Shown here: positions 1 through 11,448 of the stretch, in pieces
Layout of the letters: each line of letters starts with the position of its first letter
Numbering within the stretch: the first letter of the stretch is position 1
DNA from: Mercurialis annua
Lineage: Eukaryota; Streptophyta; Magnoliopsida; Malpighiales; Euphorbiaceae
Assembly (NCBI RefSeq): GCF_937616625.2
Contig: NC_065572.1
Span: forward strand, 54,237,653-54,301,652
DNA: 64,000 nucleotides
Direction of reading: 5' to 3'
The notes under the pieces: generated by a model
The model's input: the letters and a program-made list of their open reading frames with translations, nothing else
Database searches by the model: none
Told to the model about the DNA's origin: nothing
Program-made: the position numbers and the translations under genes

Positions 1-1157
1 ATTTCAAAAGAACCATTCCCTCCATTTCGTTCTAACAATTACAGCAACTTATTTATAACCTATTATGCATAAACTAATCATAACAATTCAAGCCATAACC
101 TATTGCCCTTAACAATCCAAACCATTCAACCTTAATTATAACACTACCCAAGTCAGAAACATGGAGCAATGAACCATAGTCGACGGCAGCCCTAACACGA
201 AGACAAAACAGCAAGAAAAACCCAATAACCGATGAGTCGAAACAACAACAAACTCAAGCCAAGATTTACTACAGCATCCGTACACAATTTGCACGCAAGA
301 AAGGCAGCAATGATTAACAAAGGAACGTAGCAGCAAATAATCATATCGGCTGTTCATAACAAGAACACGTCGAAATCGAAACGGTGACAAACAGAGGGCT
401 TTTTACGTACCTTTATCGATTCTAATACGTGAGATTCGTAGAGATCGTTGAGTCGATATGAATCGTCGAAGAACAATCAAAATATATCTAAAACAATAAG
501 CTAAAAATCAAGAACCGTATTTTGAAGATATCGAAACGATGAACAATGAAGGGAAACCAAGCATGAACACTTACCGTATCGAATGAACGAAAGGAGGAGA
601 TGAAGTTATGATTCCTAAGAGTTTTTGGTTCGTCAAAGTCGGCTAGGGTTTTCACAAAACGAAATAAAAAGAGTTTGATCGAGTTATGGGGTCTATTTAT
701 AGCACAATATACAAAATTACAGGTGAGGCGCGATGGGAGGCGCGATGCGAGGCGCGTTCGTCCCATCGCGCCTTCACCAGGCGCACAGAAAATGTATGGG
801 GCGCGTTGCGAGGCGCGATGGCCTATCGCGCCCTCCAACGCGCCTCATTTTTTGATCCAACAGTAAACTTTGTCTTGGGCACAACATATCAAAAAATGAG
901 CCCGATCCAACGGTTAGATTGGGAGATATGCAAGTTTTCTCAAAACATGTCAGATTCAGAAGGTATACGAATACATCATCTATTATAAACCGAATACAAA
1001 TCAAATCGCCATCGAAAACTCACACGAAATATGCAACACATACAAGATACAACTCAAACCCCAAACAAAGTGTCACACTTTCTAAGTCCACCATTAACAA
1101 TCCAAAACTAAGTTGGAAACACAACGAAACCATGACGGAAAAACACGGGATATTACA
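1..1157 (-). mobile_element. Tekay-type Ty3/gypsy LTR, 5' part, cut by window start
   Basis: Read on the minus strand it begins TGTAATATCCCG, the start shared by the other long LTRs here. A TATA box CTATAAATAG lies at 693-702 and is followed by ACCCC, as in the LTR at 1290-4526. The block reading CTCCCAAT, then CCG(T)TGGATCGGGCTC (about 900-935 reversed) recurs in that LTR near 1595-1625. The U3 holds a GGCGCG-rich palindrome cluster (727-847). R/U5 runs off the left edge, so length and TSD are unknown. Open frames in it look like chance. Family placement is inferred from similarity to the LTR next to a chromodomain integrase at 48916-49330. Confidence 0.65.
727..847. repeat. GGCGCGATG direct and inverted repeat cluster in LTR U3
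   Basis: GGCGCGATG starts at 727 and 739, with GGCGCG at 751 (12-bp step). The inverse CATCGCGCC lies at 764-772. A second group at about 798-847 includes GGCGCGATG facing ATCGCGCC across a 5-base gap. It sits just upstream of the minus-strand TATA box at 693-702, in otherwise AT-rich DNA. Confidence 0.85.
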
Positions 1158-1289
1158 GTATCATGATTATGTGTTCTTACGTTGGTCATGTACGTTTTGT
1201 TTGGCTTGCTATTTAGTTTTATGTTATATTTAACTTCAGTTATTTTTGTGTTAAAATCGAGGACAATTTTGTTTTTAAGTTGGGGAGAA
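1158..1289 (+). mobile_element. 3' internal remnant and polypurine tract of a Tekay-type element
   Basis: The stretch ends in AGTTGGGGAGAA (1278-1289), a polypurine tract directly followed by an LTR start. The preceding AAAATCGAGGACAATTTT matches the same place in the minus-strand copy near 48830 (AAATTCGAGGACGAATTT). Only about 130 bp of internal sequence remain before the opposite-facing LTR at 1-1157. Confidence 0.65.
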
Positions 1290-4200
1290 TCTAATAACCT
1301 GAATTTTTATAACTTGTTTTGGTGGTTGGTTGTCCGTTTAAAGTTTTTGGTGTGTAATGGGCTTTGGTTGTGTTTTCGCTTCGACATGTTCTCGTTGTGA
1401 TTGCGACTTGTTTTCGGATTGATATATGTTGGGATTAGCATATGTGGTACCTTGGTTGTGTCGTGTTGAGAGACTTATGTGCACCCCTTGAGCCTCTAAG
1501 TATTTGATGTTGAAAAATTTGTTTTCGGGTTGTTATCGAAACAATATTTGCATGTTCTCCAAATCTGTCATGTTGTAGTAAAACGTCCATATCTCCCAAT
1601 TGAACCGTCGGATCGGGCTCATCGTTGGATATATTGTTCCTAAGAGGATTTACTAAAATATGGTTGGTTGGATTGTTATTTGGAGGTCCCTAACTCTAAA
1701 TATACCTATTAAACCGTGGGCTTTAATCGAAGCCCATGTAAAGCCCACAATAGTCTATAAATAGACCCCCTAACTAATGTGATCAGCCCCTTTTCGAACC
1801 CTAAAACCTAAAAACGATCTATTACACTTATAGACCTATATTTCTTCATTCCAAAATGTTCGGGTTCATTTCATTACGCTAAGTGTGTGATTTTACGTTC
1901 CTCTCGCAAGATTTAAGTGCGTTCTTCGTCGCGTTCATCGTTGGTGTGTTGGTGGCTTCACTTAGTTTTGGTCCAGACCTTTATTCTTGATCTATTTTCA
2001 TCATACATAAGTTCATACATCAATCTTAGGTATCTTATCCATTTCCTTTTCATTTATGATTCACCGTTACGTTTGATGCGTAGAAACATGTGATTTAGGG
2101 TTGTAAATGATTGGATTCAATTGATTGTTGGTTGGTGTTGTACAATCTGAGTATATTAAGTATGATAAAGTTAATCATGAATATAATCTGATCCTAATTG
2201 AATTAAGAACAATTTGTTGTAATTAATCAACGATTTTCCAAAATCTAGACTTGTACGAATTTGACTCGATTAACGATTTGTTCAAGTATTGAATTTGAGT
2301 TATTTGAGTTGTTGGGTGTTTTTATATCAATAGCTACTGATCTAAAGATTTTTGATTGAAAATAATAATTAAAACGGAATTGGTTTGCAAAATCTCCACG
2401 GTTTGCGAAAATGGCAATTTTTTGGAAGTTGAACGCTACGAATATAAAACGGGTTTGAAATGCTTTACCTACTGATCTAATATGTTCTAAGTGGTGTTTT
2501 AAAGGTTTTAGATTAGTAGTAACCTGATTTAATTCAGAGAATTCTTATTTGCTTCAGTTGGCTTCTTTAGGCAATTTTTGACGACATTGTCAATATTATT
2601 GTTTAAGTGTTTTTGGCTTGTTTTAAAACTGATCTTAAGTTGTTTTGCATGTACTTATGGGATATACTACTGATCTAAATGAATTTTCGAGTTAGTATCT
2701 TATTTGTTTTGGTACGTGTTGGCGTATTTTGTAAACTAGCTAGTTTTACACTAAAAAGCTATATTTTCGGATTCTTTGATTTATGGTGACTTAGGATCTG
2801 ATTTGAATTTATATTATGTGTTAAGGAAAGTTCATAATATGATCTAAGGTGTTTTGGTTTGACTTTCACGATTGGTCTTGTCTTGAGCTAGGTGGTATGA
2901 ATGGTTAATTGGCTTAATTTATGAAAGGTTTGCTTGATTGATACCAAATGTTTTGATATGACATGTCTTATATCAAATATGTTTATTAAGCATGCTAGGG
3001 CTGTTGTATATTGACTTTTTACGTATTTGGTTGTTTTTATCCTTTGGGGACGTTTATCGAACACTTTATAATCATGATGTTGTACTTGGATTTTAATGTT
3101 TAATTTGAGTTCTCTTGTTTTATAAATTTAGACTTTGGTATATTTAAATAATTCCGGACTTTAAACAAATTGTGTTACTTTGGTTGGGTATTTGGTTTGG
3201 GTTAGACTTGGATCGCCCAATTTGTGAGTATAGGCCTTGCAGTTGTAATAACTCGGCTAGCTCACCACTTTGGTTTTAACTTAGTTTTATGATTTTAACT
3301 AAGTTATTGAAATGATTTCCGGATTATGTTTTCAAAGTGGGGACTCAATTTCACTTAAATATCGTATGACTTCGGTTATGTTCAGTATGTATGATTACTC
3401 TACTTTGGTTTATGCTTTGGCTATGGATTAAGTAAGTGTGTTTGCTTTGTCTTGGCTCGTTGATGTTTGTGCTAGTTATATGTGTTGTCTAGTACTCTTT
3501 AGAGTTAGGACATGTTTTAATTCTGATTTATATTGTCTAGACTCGTCGACTGTTCGTACTTCGGAGACGAATCAGGATTAGTTGCTTGCCAGGTTATCAC
3601 GTGGATTAGCAAGCAGTGAGTTTGTACTTACTATTTACCGCTTTATTAAGTAAATTGTTATTTGAATATTAAATATATATACTGTACGTATATTTCGAAC
3701 TGTTTTTATATTATGGCTCTTAGTTGGAACATGCTACCTAATGGGCATCATTAGGACTGCGTGCGCACCGGTAATGATCTGGGTAAGGTAGTTATGGAAA
3801 TGTGGTAACTCGGTGTGAGCATAGCTCTCGGGACCAAATAGAGTAACTCGGTGTAGCACAGCTCTCGGGACTCTGGATATGGTAAAAGTGTGGTCAGTGG
3901 TAACTCGGTGTAGCTCAGCTCTCGGGACCAGGCCTATTGGATTATGTTATTATTTAGAATTATGGATTAGGGTTCCAACTATTATTCGTAATATCGTTAT
4001 TAAATGTTTTAAACGGCTTTAAAGGTTTTCCACTGGATAAATGTAAATAGTGGTATAAACTCATCTCAGTATATCTGACCCCGTTGTTTTTCCAATTTTT
4101 CCCAGGGTTATGATCTGAGAGAGTCTGGTGATCTCGTATTTACTTTTCCTCAGAGGTTCCATTTATTTTAGTAGAACTATTAAACTGTTTTATTCTTAGA

Positions 4201-4526
4201 CCGCAGTAGTTGACTAGACGTCTTTATTTTATTACAGTTGTTTGTCGGATTGGTCCGACCTGATATATTGCTTTGGCATGTTTATATTGTTTACTCAGTT
4301 TGCTTTTATGCCATATTAGAGACTCGTAGTTGAACGAGTATTTATAACATTAATTGTTAAATATTATAACTGCTAGAATTAGGCTGAAGTCTCGGTTGCC
4401 CCCGAGCATTGGTTTTTCTACAGGTTTAGTTGAATTGTATGGTATAGGAAATGCTAGCTACGGGTGTTGGTACTACATTACCCATGCCCTAGCGCCGGTC
4501 ATGATTCATGAAAATGGGTCGTGACA
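1290..4526 (+). mobile_element. Tekay-type 3' LTR (subfamily B), about 3.2 kb
   Basis: It starts TCTAATAACC after a polypurine tract (expected TGTAATAACC, so the G is mutated) and ends GGGTCGTGACA at 4526. A TATA box CTATAAATAG is at 755+1000, that is 1755-1764, followed by ACCCCC. A GTGGGCTTT/AAAGCCCAC inverted repeat lies just upstream. The 3' part shares the CGACCGGCGCTAGGG-type block and a triple repeat (3806-3932) with the LTR at 42564-48797 in reverse. No 5' partner is inside the window. Its right end abuts a truncated Athila integrase, so the element probably inserted there. Confidence 0.75.
3806..3932 (+). repeat. Three spaced copies of a 30-bp repeat inside the LTR
   Basis: TAACTCGGTGT, then AGCTCTCGGGAC, recurs from 3806, 3844 and 3901 (steps of 38 and 57 bp). 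The same triple occurs reversed at about 43150-43275 in the other subfamily B LTR, so it predates both insertions. Confidence 0.85.
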
Positions 4527-5348
4527 ATTAAGGCATCGAATTGCCTATTGCAAAAATGAGATCCACCATCCCTTATTATGGCCCTCGGAGTACCAAACCG
4601 ATTCATCAGTCGCTTGAGAAACTCTAGCACCACTTTGGCATCATTTGTGGGTAAGGCCTCTGCCTCTACCCATTTGGAAACGTAATCCACACATACCAAA
4701 ATATATTGCTTTCCAAAAGACACCGGAAACAGCCCCATGAAATCAATCCCCCAAACGTCAAAAATTTCTACCTCTTGGATGGAAGTCAGGGGCATCTCAT
4801 CTCGTGAGATATTTCCAACTCGTTGGCATCGATCGTAATGATTTACAAAATCCTTTGCATCTCTAAAGAGTGTTGGCCAAAAGAATCCGCTTTTAAGCAC
4901 ACGAGCCGCGGTTCTTGCCGTACCATAATGCCCCGCATAAGATGACTCATGACAATGACTAAAAATGGATCGCATCTCGTTAAGAGGCACACATCGTCTT
5001 AGCATTCCATCCCCATATACCTTGAAGAGGTACGGTTCATCCCAGAGAAACCTTTTAACATCACTTAATTTTTTTTTCCTTTGATGATAAGACATGTCAG
5101 GTGGCATAATATTTGAAGATAAATAATTTGCAATGTCTGCATACCACGGTGTCTCCACCTCGGAAATCATCATAAGCATTTCATCTGGAAATCTCTCATT
5201 GATTTCCACTCCTAATGGTATAGGTTCAGGAATTTCTAACCTTGATAAGTGGTCAGCTACCACATTTCCCGTCCCCTTTTTGTCTTTGATTTTGATGTCA
5301 AACTCCTGCATGAGTAGCACCCACCAAATCAGTCTCGGCTTTGCGTCT
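4527..5348 (-). pseudogene. Athila-type RNase H end and integrase, truncated
   Basis: The minus strand encodes the end of RNase H ([10 protein letters not shown]), an integrase zinc-binding region and the start of the catalytic core. In the zinc domain [12 protein letters not shown] is kept, but the first Cys of the CxxC pair reads Tyr (HYDRCQR). The first two catalytic Asp lie in WGIDFMG and in IRDGGSHF; the third acidic residue is missing because the frame is cut by the LTR ending at 4526. A TAA at about 5347-5349 separates it from upstream sequence. It is the downstream end of the RT frame at 5349-6653. Known role of the family: DNA joining of retrotransposon cDNA. This copy cannot do it. 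Confidence 0.85.
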
Positions 5349-6653
5349 TATTTTGCAAAGAGATATCGCAGTGCGGCATGATCCATATCGATGACAACTT
5401 TGGAACATAGCAAAGTATTATTGAAACTTATCCAATGCAAACACCACGGCGATCATTTTCTTCTCAGTGGTGTAATTGAGCTGAGCCCCTGCCATTGTTC
5501 TGCTTGCGTAATAGATCACATGCAGTTTCTTATCCTTTTTCTGCCCCAAAACACATCCTAGAGCTTGATCACTCGCGTTGCACATCAGTTCAAAAGGTAG
5601 CTCCCAATCTGGCGAAGAGATAATCGGTGCCGAGACTAGAGCTTCCTTTAGTTTTTCAAATGCTAGCAAACAATCATTAGTGAAATCAAAAGGAGTATCT
5701 TTCACAAGCAAATTAGTAAGAGGTCTAGCAATTGAGGAAAAATCTTTGATAAAGCGACGATAAAAACCAGCATGCCCTAGAAAGGCACGAATTCCCTTAA
5801 CAGTGGTTGGTGGTGGAAGTTTCTCGATTACTTTCGTCTTCGCACTATCTACCTCAATGCCATCCTTTGAAATTTTATGGCCTAAGACTACTCCTTCTTC
5901 CACCATTAAATGGCATTTCTCCCAATTTAGCACTAAATTTGTCTCTTCACATCTTGCTAGAACTCGATTGAGATTCTTCAAACATCCCTCAAAAGAATCT
6001 CCAAACACTGAGAAGTCATCCATGAAAACTTCCATAACATCTTCCATCATATCAGAAAATATGGAGGTCATGCATCGCTGAAATGTTGCTGGTGCGTTAC
6101 AGAGACCAAACGGCATCGTGCGATATGCAAATGTTCCAAAAGGACAAGTAAAAGTTGTTTTCTCTTGGTCACCCGGAAAAATAAGAATTTGGTTATATTC
6201 GGAATAACCATCAAGAAAACAATAAAAAGCGTGGCCCGCTACCAGCTCTAACATTTGATCAATAAAAGGTAACAAGAAGTGGTCTTTGCTTGTTTCTGTA
6301 TTTAACTTGCGGTAGTCAATACAGACACACCACCCCGTTACTGTCCTTGTGGAGATTTGCTCCCCCTTGCTGTTCTCAATCACTGTCATACCCCTTTTTT
6401 TCGGAACACATTGAATGGGACTTACCCATGGGCTGTCAGAAATGGGGTAAATAATTCCAGCATCAAGCAATTTCACAATTTCTTTGTGAACTACTTCTTT
6501 CATGTTTTGATTGAGCCTCCTCTGTCGCAGTGCTAGTGACTTGGATTCATCCTCAAGATGAATTTTATGCATCACCACTAATGGGCTAATCCCCTTGATG
6601 TCAGAAATTTGCCATCCAATTGCCAAAATATGATTTTTCACCACTTGAATCAC
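5349..6653 (-). pseudogene. Athila-type reverse transcriptase and RNase H
   Basis: The translation shows the plant Ty3/gypsy RT order: GIIYPISDSPWVSPIQ, VCIDYRKLN, FLDGYSEYNQI, MPFGLCNAPATFQR, and the catalytic box FMDDFSVFG with Phe for Tyr as is usual in Athila. The connection region (GHAGFYRRFIKDF) and RNase H start (LMCNASDQALG) follow. The frame opens after an in-frame TAG at about 6654-6656, with clear Athila homology upstream, so there is no true start here. It closes at a stop near 5418 (ALDKFQ), and homology resumes in another frame around 5390. The pol fragment is inactive. Confidence 0.9.
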
Positions 6654-7258
6654 TTGCTACTCTTGTGATTCTATCAATTTGCTTGAGATTATAATTGGCA
6701 ATGTATTATTTTCACCTAGGAATGCGTACCTCAGATGTGATGGAAGCGTTTTAAGCTCCACTTTTGGTGGTTTAACAGAAGATGGTGGTGTTACCCTCTC
6801 GTTTCTAATTAACTCCTCTAACGTAGGTTCATCCTCTTCAGGATCTTCTCCCTCATCTTGTTAAGTTGGTTCTTCAGAGGTGAAAGATACCTCTGATACT
6901 TGTGCAGATTCAATTCTCCCCTCTGAACACTTGGTGGATTGGACGAACTCTGTACCTGAAATCTTGAAATCGATTAAGTTAGTCTCACTACCTTGGTTTA
7001 TTACTTCCATATTTCTCTTGAGTTGTTCAGACACCATTTAATCAAATACATCAACTCACATGCATCCTTCCTCTTCGGTAGCATTTCGCATCAACTTTTT
7101 CATGTCAAATTCCACACTATCTTCGTCAATCCTCAAAGTCAACTTTCCAGCATGAACATCGATTAGTGCCCTTCCCGTATTCATGAAAGGACGCCCAAGA
7201 ATCATAGGGCAGTTTTTATCAACTGCATAATCAAGAATGACAAAGTCTACTTGAAAGA
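6654..7258 (-). pseudogene. Athila-type protease end and protease-RT linker
   Basis: On the minus strand, about 7258 to 7080 reads through a protease C-terminus: FVILDYAVDKNCPMILGRPF and GKLTLRIDEDSVEF. Nearer the RT, about 6860 to 6660 gives PPKVELKTLPSHLRYAFLG, the linker that precedes Athila RT. The stretch between holds stops. The fragment ends abruptly near 7258, where plus-strand Athila gag begins. Its protease end differs clearly from the plus-strand copy (for example DYAVDKNC versus DYEIDKEC), so the two fragments come from different elements. Confidence 0.75.
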
Positions 7259-7262
7259 TGGA

Positions 7263-8855
7263 GGGTCATTGATGAGGAAGACCACCGACGCAGCATTTGA
7301 GCTGTTAGATGAGTTGGCAGTGAACAGCTGTTCTTGGCCAACTGAGAGGGCGAAAGCAGCTGCTTAGAGAGGAGTGATGGCAGTTGCTGCTGACCCAGTA
7401 GTAGAGACGGTCAAGTCACTACTACAGGATTTTCTCACAAAACAAGTTGTAGCACCCAACACTCATAGTGTTGCTTCAATCCAGAGTAACTGTGAGTTTT
7501 GTGGAGATCCTAGCCATATGGCGAATGAGTGCTATGTGATGTCGCAGCAGATCAACGAGCAAATCAACTATGTGGGAGGACAGAGACCAAAAAATAATCC
7601 ATATGCTGCTGCTTACAATCCAGGGTGGAGAAATCACCCAAATTTATCATGGAAGGATAATGGAAACCAGACCCAGAATCAGACAGGTCCTAGTTTCCAA
7701 GGAGAACAAAGACCACAACAGAATTTGGGTAACTTCCAGAATCAAGGCAGCTTTTACCATCATAACAATAGGCCACAGCATCCACCTGGTTTCCAGCACA
7801 ACGAACATGGAGAGTCTCTGCACAGCAAAATTGATAAAATGATGGAATTGATCATAATGAAGGACGCAAAGACTCAACAAGCACTTAAGAATCATGCTGC
7901 TACTATTCATAACCAAGAATTGCAAATACAACAGATGGCTAAAGCACTACAAAATCAAAATCAAGGTTGTTTACCATCCACTACTGAGGCAAATCCAAGA
8001 GAGCAAGTCAAGGCGATAACACTAAGGAGTTCAAAAGTGTTGCCTAAAGATCATACCGAGAAGGTTATATTAGAAGCAGAAAAGGAGCAGCATGAGGAAA
8101 ATGAACCTGAAAAGGTAGTCACTAAGCCTACTCCACTACCTCCGTATGTACCAAAAATACCTTTCCCACAGAGATTGTGGAAGCCAAAAGATACTTGGAA
8201 GTTTCATCAGTTTTTAGAAACTTTCAAGAAGCTACAAATCAACATCAGTTTGGCTGACGCATTACGAGAAATGCCGCATTATGCAAAGTTTTTAAAGGAC
8301 ATCCTTATGAACAAGAGAAGCTGGGATGAGAATACGGTTCCATTTACTGAAAATTGCAGCTCAATCAGCTTGAGCAAATTACCAACGAAACTCGATGATC
8401 TAGGGAGTTTTACTATTCCTTGTACTATTGGTGATTTGCAAACTATTAATTGTCTTTGTGATTTGGGTGCTAGTATAAATTTAATGCCTCTATCTTTGTT
8501 TAGGCAACTACTTGGTGACCAACGGGTTAAGACCACCCTAATGATGCTGCAGTTGGCTGACCATTCGGTCAAAAAGCCATATGGGATCGTGGAAAATGTT
8601 TTAGTTAAGGTCGAAAAATTTATATTCCCAGTGTATTTTGTCGTCCTTGACTATGAAATTGACAAAGAATGCCCATTGATCCTTGGACGCCCATTCATGA
8701 ACACAAGCAGAGCACTCATTGATGTGAATGCAGGCAAGCTGACTCTGCGAATAGGTGAAGAAAACGTGGAGTTTGAAATGAAGAAGAGCGAGCAAGGCTT
8801 AAGTAATGAAAAAAAATGCATGAAGGTCGACTGTGTTGAGGAAAGGGGGGAATGA
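7263..8855 (+). pseudogene. Athila-type gag C-terminus and protease
   Basis: The frame starts mid-gag at the junction (TTDAAFELLDELAVN), meets a TAG at 7365-7367 and is open from 7368 to 8855. It holds a zinc knuckle CEFCGDPSHMANEC, a Gln/Asn-rich stretch, and a helical segment (KIDKMMELIIMKDAKTQQAL). The Athila-type LPPYVPKIPFPQRL motif and the protease region TIPCTIG follow, with the active site reading DLGAS instead of D-T/S-GA. It ends with ILGRPFMNTSRALIDV and GKLTLRIGEENVEF. The gag N-terminus and 5' LTR are missing. No RT follows: within 310 bp the sequence reaches the integrase tail. Confidence 0.85.
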
Positions 8856-9165
8856 AAACAAGAGGGAAGTTATGTACTTGTCCATTCCTGAGATATTCCA
8901 AGAAATCGACCCATCAAGCAAAGAGAGAACAATGTGCGAGCCCTTATGTGATAAACCTGCACGATCAGTAGAGAAGCGGGCACCTTCGAAACTTCCACTT
9001 CCTACAAAACCACGAAAGGGTAAACCCAAGAAATGGGCAGGGTGGAAGTTGAGACTCTGTCACAAGGCTAATGACATAGGACCATTGCAGCCAGAAAACC
9101 TCAGTGATGGTAAGTTTGTTATGCTAAATACTTCTCAAGGATCTTGTGCAGGCAAGCTTATATAA
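8856..9165 (+). pseudogene. Residual pol linker of the Athila gag-protease copy
   Basis: A short frame (from about 8833 to 9165) gives YLSIPEIFQEIDPSSKE and a basic PTKPRKGKPKKWAGWK tail. It lies where roughly 3 kb of RT, RNase H and integrase core would be in a full Athila. I see no RT or integrase core motif, so this marks an internal deletion or a non-autonomous rearranged form. Confidence 0.6.
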
Positions 9166-9333
9166 AAATGGAGTGGACCATTCAAACTTCGGCGCAACAT
9201 TGGTCCAGAAGTAGTGGAATTGGAGAGCGCGAGTGGAGACAATTTTAAGGTTCTTGGACAATGGTGCAAACCATGTCTTAGAACTTTTATTGATCAAGGA
9301 CATGAGCGAGTTGCTCTAGTTGATCCTCCATGA
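9166..9333 (+). pseudogene. Athila-type integrase C-terminal tail
   Basis: The frame reads KWSGPFKLRRNIGPEVVELE, then DNFKVLGQWCKPCL, and ends at TGA 9331-9333. This matches the C-terminal part of Ty3/gypsy integrases (K-WSGPF followed by VNGQ-LKPYL-like residues). It is in a different frame from the linker before it. The catalytic core is absent. It shows that the plus-strand copy keeps its 3' end in order: integrase tail, 3' UTR, LTR. Confidence 0.75.
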
Positions 9334-9462
9334 AACTATTGTTATACGGTCAAGGCTAGTGACATTAAACAAGCATGATTTGGCTTAATTTATGTTTTTT
9401 TTATCATGTTTAATAAAAAAATATTTTTTTTAAATTAAAAAAAAATTCTAGTTGAAAAATCG

Positions 9463-9640
9463 GATCCAGCAGGTCAGCCGGCTTTCAGCCAGTCCTCGAA
9501 GCCAGGCCGGCCAAACACCGACCGATTAATAAAAGACGAAAAAAAAATATATTTAAAACTGAAATCAGTCCTTCAGCCCGCCTGCAGCCGGCCCACGATC
9601 TCAAGCCGGCCAAGGACCGGCTGATGATCTGAATTCGTTT
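9463..9640. repeat. CCGGCC-rich short palindrome cluster in Athila 3' UTR
   Basis: Several CAGCCGGC, GGCCGGCC and AGCCGGCC words (with CCGACCG-type variants) occur in two groups separated by an A-rich gap (about 9530-9560). They resemble the GGCCGGCC hairpin in the LTR of the same element at 12001-12045. Confidence 0.75.
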
Positions 9641-10681
9641 AGTTATCTTATGTTTTATTTTGATGTAGTACTTATTAGTTATCTTATGTTTATGTTTATT
9701 TGATTTAGCACTTTTAACTTTAATGTTTTTCTGTCATTTTTCACCAATTTTTCTTTAGATTTTATTTGTTGTCCAGCCCACCACTATGCGCTCAAAAGCA
9801 GGCATTGTTATCAGTCAAAAGCGGATAGCAGCTCCTTGGGAGCATTTTGCTGCAATCCTAAAAAGGGAAGAATTTGTATTATTCTTCTTCTTTTCTTGCA
9901 CTTTCTTATACATTGAGGACAATGCATTCTTTTAATGTGGGGGTGGGGAAAGAAGAAAAATAATAAAAATAATAAATTCCTAATAAAATAAATTAGAATA
10001 GATTATATTAATAAATAGTGTGAGGAGGGCTCTTATTTTTAAATTTTGACTTGTCATTTTAATGTTTTAGGCGTAGTTTTGAAATTTTGTCATTAATGGT
10101 TATCTCCCGGTCAATGAATGTCTTGAATGCATTTTCTAGTGTAAACAATTAAATATTGATGCTTGCCTAATGAAATGCAGTTTGTATGACATGTTTTGAT
10201 GAGATTTTGGTGAATTCTGATGGTTGGTTGTGTTATCTTGAGCATGATCAAAGTTACCTAATACGGATGCATGATATGCGTTAAAATTGGTTAATTTTGA
10301 AACTCTTGGGCATGATTGACATGATTTCATAGGAGTCAAGTATGTGGCATAACTTCATCCTATTTTGAGCGTTTTGAGGCTTATTAATTATTGGTGAGTG
10401 TTGATTGCATGCGGAATTCCTAGAACTTGCTCGGTGTCCGTTCAAGACTATACTGCTGAATTTTTGACAATTAAATGATTATGGCATTAGGATTACCCAT
10501 TCTTTTAGACCACTTTCAAAGCCTACCCTTTCTACCTTTAATTTACACCCCTTGAACCTTAGTCATTTCTTTGATTTTAACCACTTTTCAACAATTTACC
10601 CTTTCACACTTTACCTCTTTGAACACCCCAATTTGACTTGGTCAACTTAAGTTGAAAAAAGAAATGTGAATCTAGCTTAAT

Positions 10682-10850
10682 GATAAAAAAAAAAGAAACT
10701 GTGAACAAGTGTTGTAAAAAGAAAATAAATGCCTTAAAAGAAAAGAAAAAAAACAAGATAAAAGAATGAATAACAAAGAAAAATAAAATCAGTAAGAATT
10801 AGCAAAAGAAAATAAACAAAGAAAGGCAAATAAAAGAAAGAAAAAGTTCA
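10682..10850 (+). repeat. Purine-rich (A/G) low-complexity tract
   Basis: About 170 bp are dominated by AAAGAAA, AAAGAAAA and AAATAAA words with few pyrimidines, in the Athila 3' UTR. The strong strand asymmetry is the only feature seen. Confidence 0.8.
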
Positions 10851-11448
10851 CTTGTGCGGAAAATTTCAAGCTAGATTATTATTTCATACTTCATAGAAAA
10901 TATTGTTTTTCAAGTCAAGTTGTAGCCAAAATTATCCAAATTCTCTTACCCCCAACCCTTAGCCAAGTTACAACTCATTCAAAGTCCATATAATAGTTGT
11001 CATTTACCGAGCTAAATAGTGGAGTCCCGGACTAAGAGAAAGCTTATGGCAAATTTGCATGTGTAGTGAGCTTCGTTTTCACACCCGAAACACTTGAGTG
11101 TTAGAGTGATATCTTGTGAGAAATTGTGCTTATGCTTGATGCTTATGAATGTTATGCCATAACTTGCCCATCGATTATTAGACTAATTGATCGCATATCC
11201 CGCAATGGATGGTAACCATGTGATTGTCTTGAGTTAACATGATACCAATTCAAGAGGATTCTCAATGTCATCAGAATGAGTCATTATAATTGCATTCCTC
11301 ATTTGTTTGCATCTCTTTTAGTTGTTGACATTAAACGATTGCATTCATGATTTTCATCAATCGGGAGTAATTTGTTGACAATTGTTCAAAATTGCTTAGG
11401 TAGTTAGATTTGTGTTTATAAATAATCATACTCTTGCTTGAGGAGGTT

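Larger units (their letters stand above)
9334..11448 (+). mobile_element. Athila 3' untranslated region up to the 3' LTR
   Basis: About 2.1 kb without a coding signal. It holds CCGGCC-rich repeats (about 9463-9640), a purine-rich AATGTGGGGGTGGGG motif at 9934-9948 preceded by ATTGAGGACAATGC (a pairing familiar from Athila/Tat elements), and an A/G-rich tract at about 10682-10850. A second polypurine tract GAGGAGGT lies directly before the LTR. The long 3' UTR is normal for Athila. Confidence 0.65.

Noticed and set aside
488..866. Overlapping open frames on both strands
   Set aside because: The GGCGCG repeat cluster lacks stop codons by composition; this is not coding evidence.
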